Positions 12,850 through 12,985 of a stretch of 12,985 nucleotides of DNA are shown in pieces (positions within the stretch are counted from its first letter, which is position 1; each line of letters opens with the position of its first letter). Both the position numbers and the translations under genes were made by a program. The notes beneath the pieces were generated by a model, which was not told where the DNA came from, did not search any database, and saw only the letters and a program-made list of their open reading frames with translations. This stretch comes from W2P13-069 sp963590525 (GTDB lineage Bacteria > Actinomycetota > Coriobacteriia > Coriobacteriales > QAMH01). Location: NCBI GenBank assembly GCA_963590525.1, contig CAVAPV010000056.1, forward strand, positions 1 through 12,985. The letters are read 5' to 3'.

Positions 12850-12985
12850 ATGCCACATATCGCCGCAGCGCTTAGAGACGTTACAGATATGAATGAACTG
12901 ATCGCCAAGGACACCGGATATGAACGATTTGGGGGTGCGGACATTTTCTTGGACCGCCTAGGCGGTGTATCCAAGACTCCTGCGG
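12850..12985 (+). CDS. Possible plus-strand reading frame running off the window
   Basis: From ATG at 12850 (or 12889) a frame stays open to the edge: MPHIAAALRDVTDMNELIAK, then DTGYERFGGADIFLDRLGG. I recognise no family. There is no ribosome binding site before either ATG, and the frame is also open back to a TAA near 12802, so this may be the degraded remnant of a longer gene. A separate 42-codon frame (12683-12811, MHDSTESSET...) precedes it in another phase; a frameshifted pseudogene is possible. Confidence 0.25.
   Translation, partial: MPHIAAALRDVTDMNELIAKDTGYERFGGADIFLDRLGGVSKTPA

Overview
The window looks chromosomal, from a high-GC Gram-positive bacterium. The coding is G/C-rich, the Shine-Dalgarno sites are strong (AAGGAG, GGAGGTG), a short HisG is paired with HisZ, and one candidate LexA box is of the GAAC-N4-GTTC type used by Gram-positives. 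My best guess is a gut or oral actinobacterium of the class Coriobacteriia. That is inference from style and gene content, not from a marker gene.

Almost all genes lie on the minus strand, so transcription runs from high to low coordinates. The core is a histidine biosynthesis cluster in two blocks. The first is hisZ-hisG-hisD-hisC (12552 to 7762). The second is hisB-hisH-hisA-hisF-hisI (5006 to 1637). A near-identical 20-bp palindrome (17/20 matches) lies upstream of hisZ and upstream of hisB, so the two blocks are probably separate transcription units under one histidine repressor. Together they encode most of the pathway from PRPP and ATP to histidine. HisE and a histidinol-phosphate phosphatase are not in the window. 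HisD carries an unusual C-terminal tail with ten cysteines.

Between the blocks lie a monocistronic DnaK/Hsp70 paralogue (7042 to 5279) and a 719-nt gap. The gap holds the most unusual element: a plus-strand 39-codon gene for a one-helix membrane peptide with a very basic tail. It has a perfect LexA-type box beside its -10, a Shine-Dalgarno sequence locked in a hairpin, and a terminator hairpin that overlaps its stop codon. Inverted repeats on both sides each include a TATGAT -10 element, so a small RNA could be made towards it from the other strand. This is a good candidate for an SOS-controlled type I toxin-antitoxin locus.

The hisD-hisC gap carries a tandem repeat of 105-nt period that can fold into three-way junctions. 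After hisI comes a gene-free stretch with two large imperfect palindromes. The left end holds a glycine riboswitch followed by an AGCS-family sodium:alanine/glycine symporter cut by the window edge. The right end, upstream of hisZ, contains only the hisZ promoter/operator region and weak plus-strand reading frames that I cannot identify.
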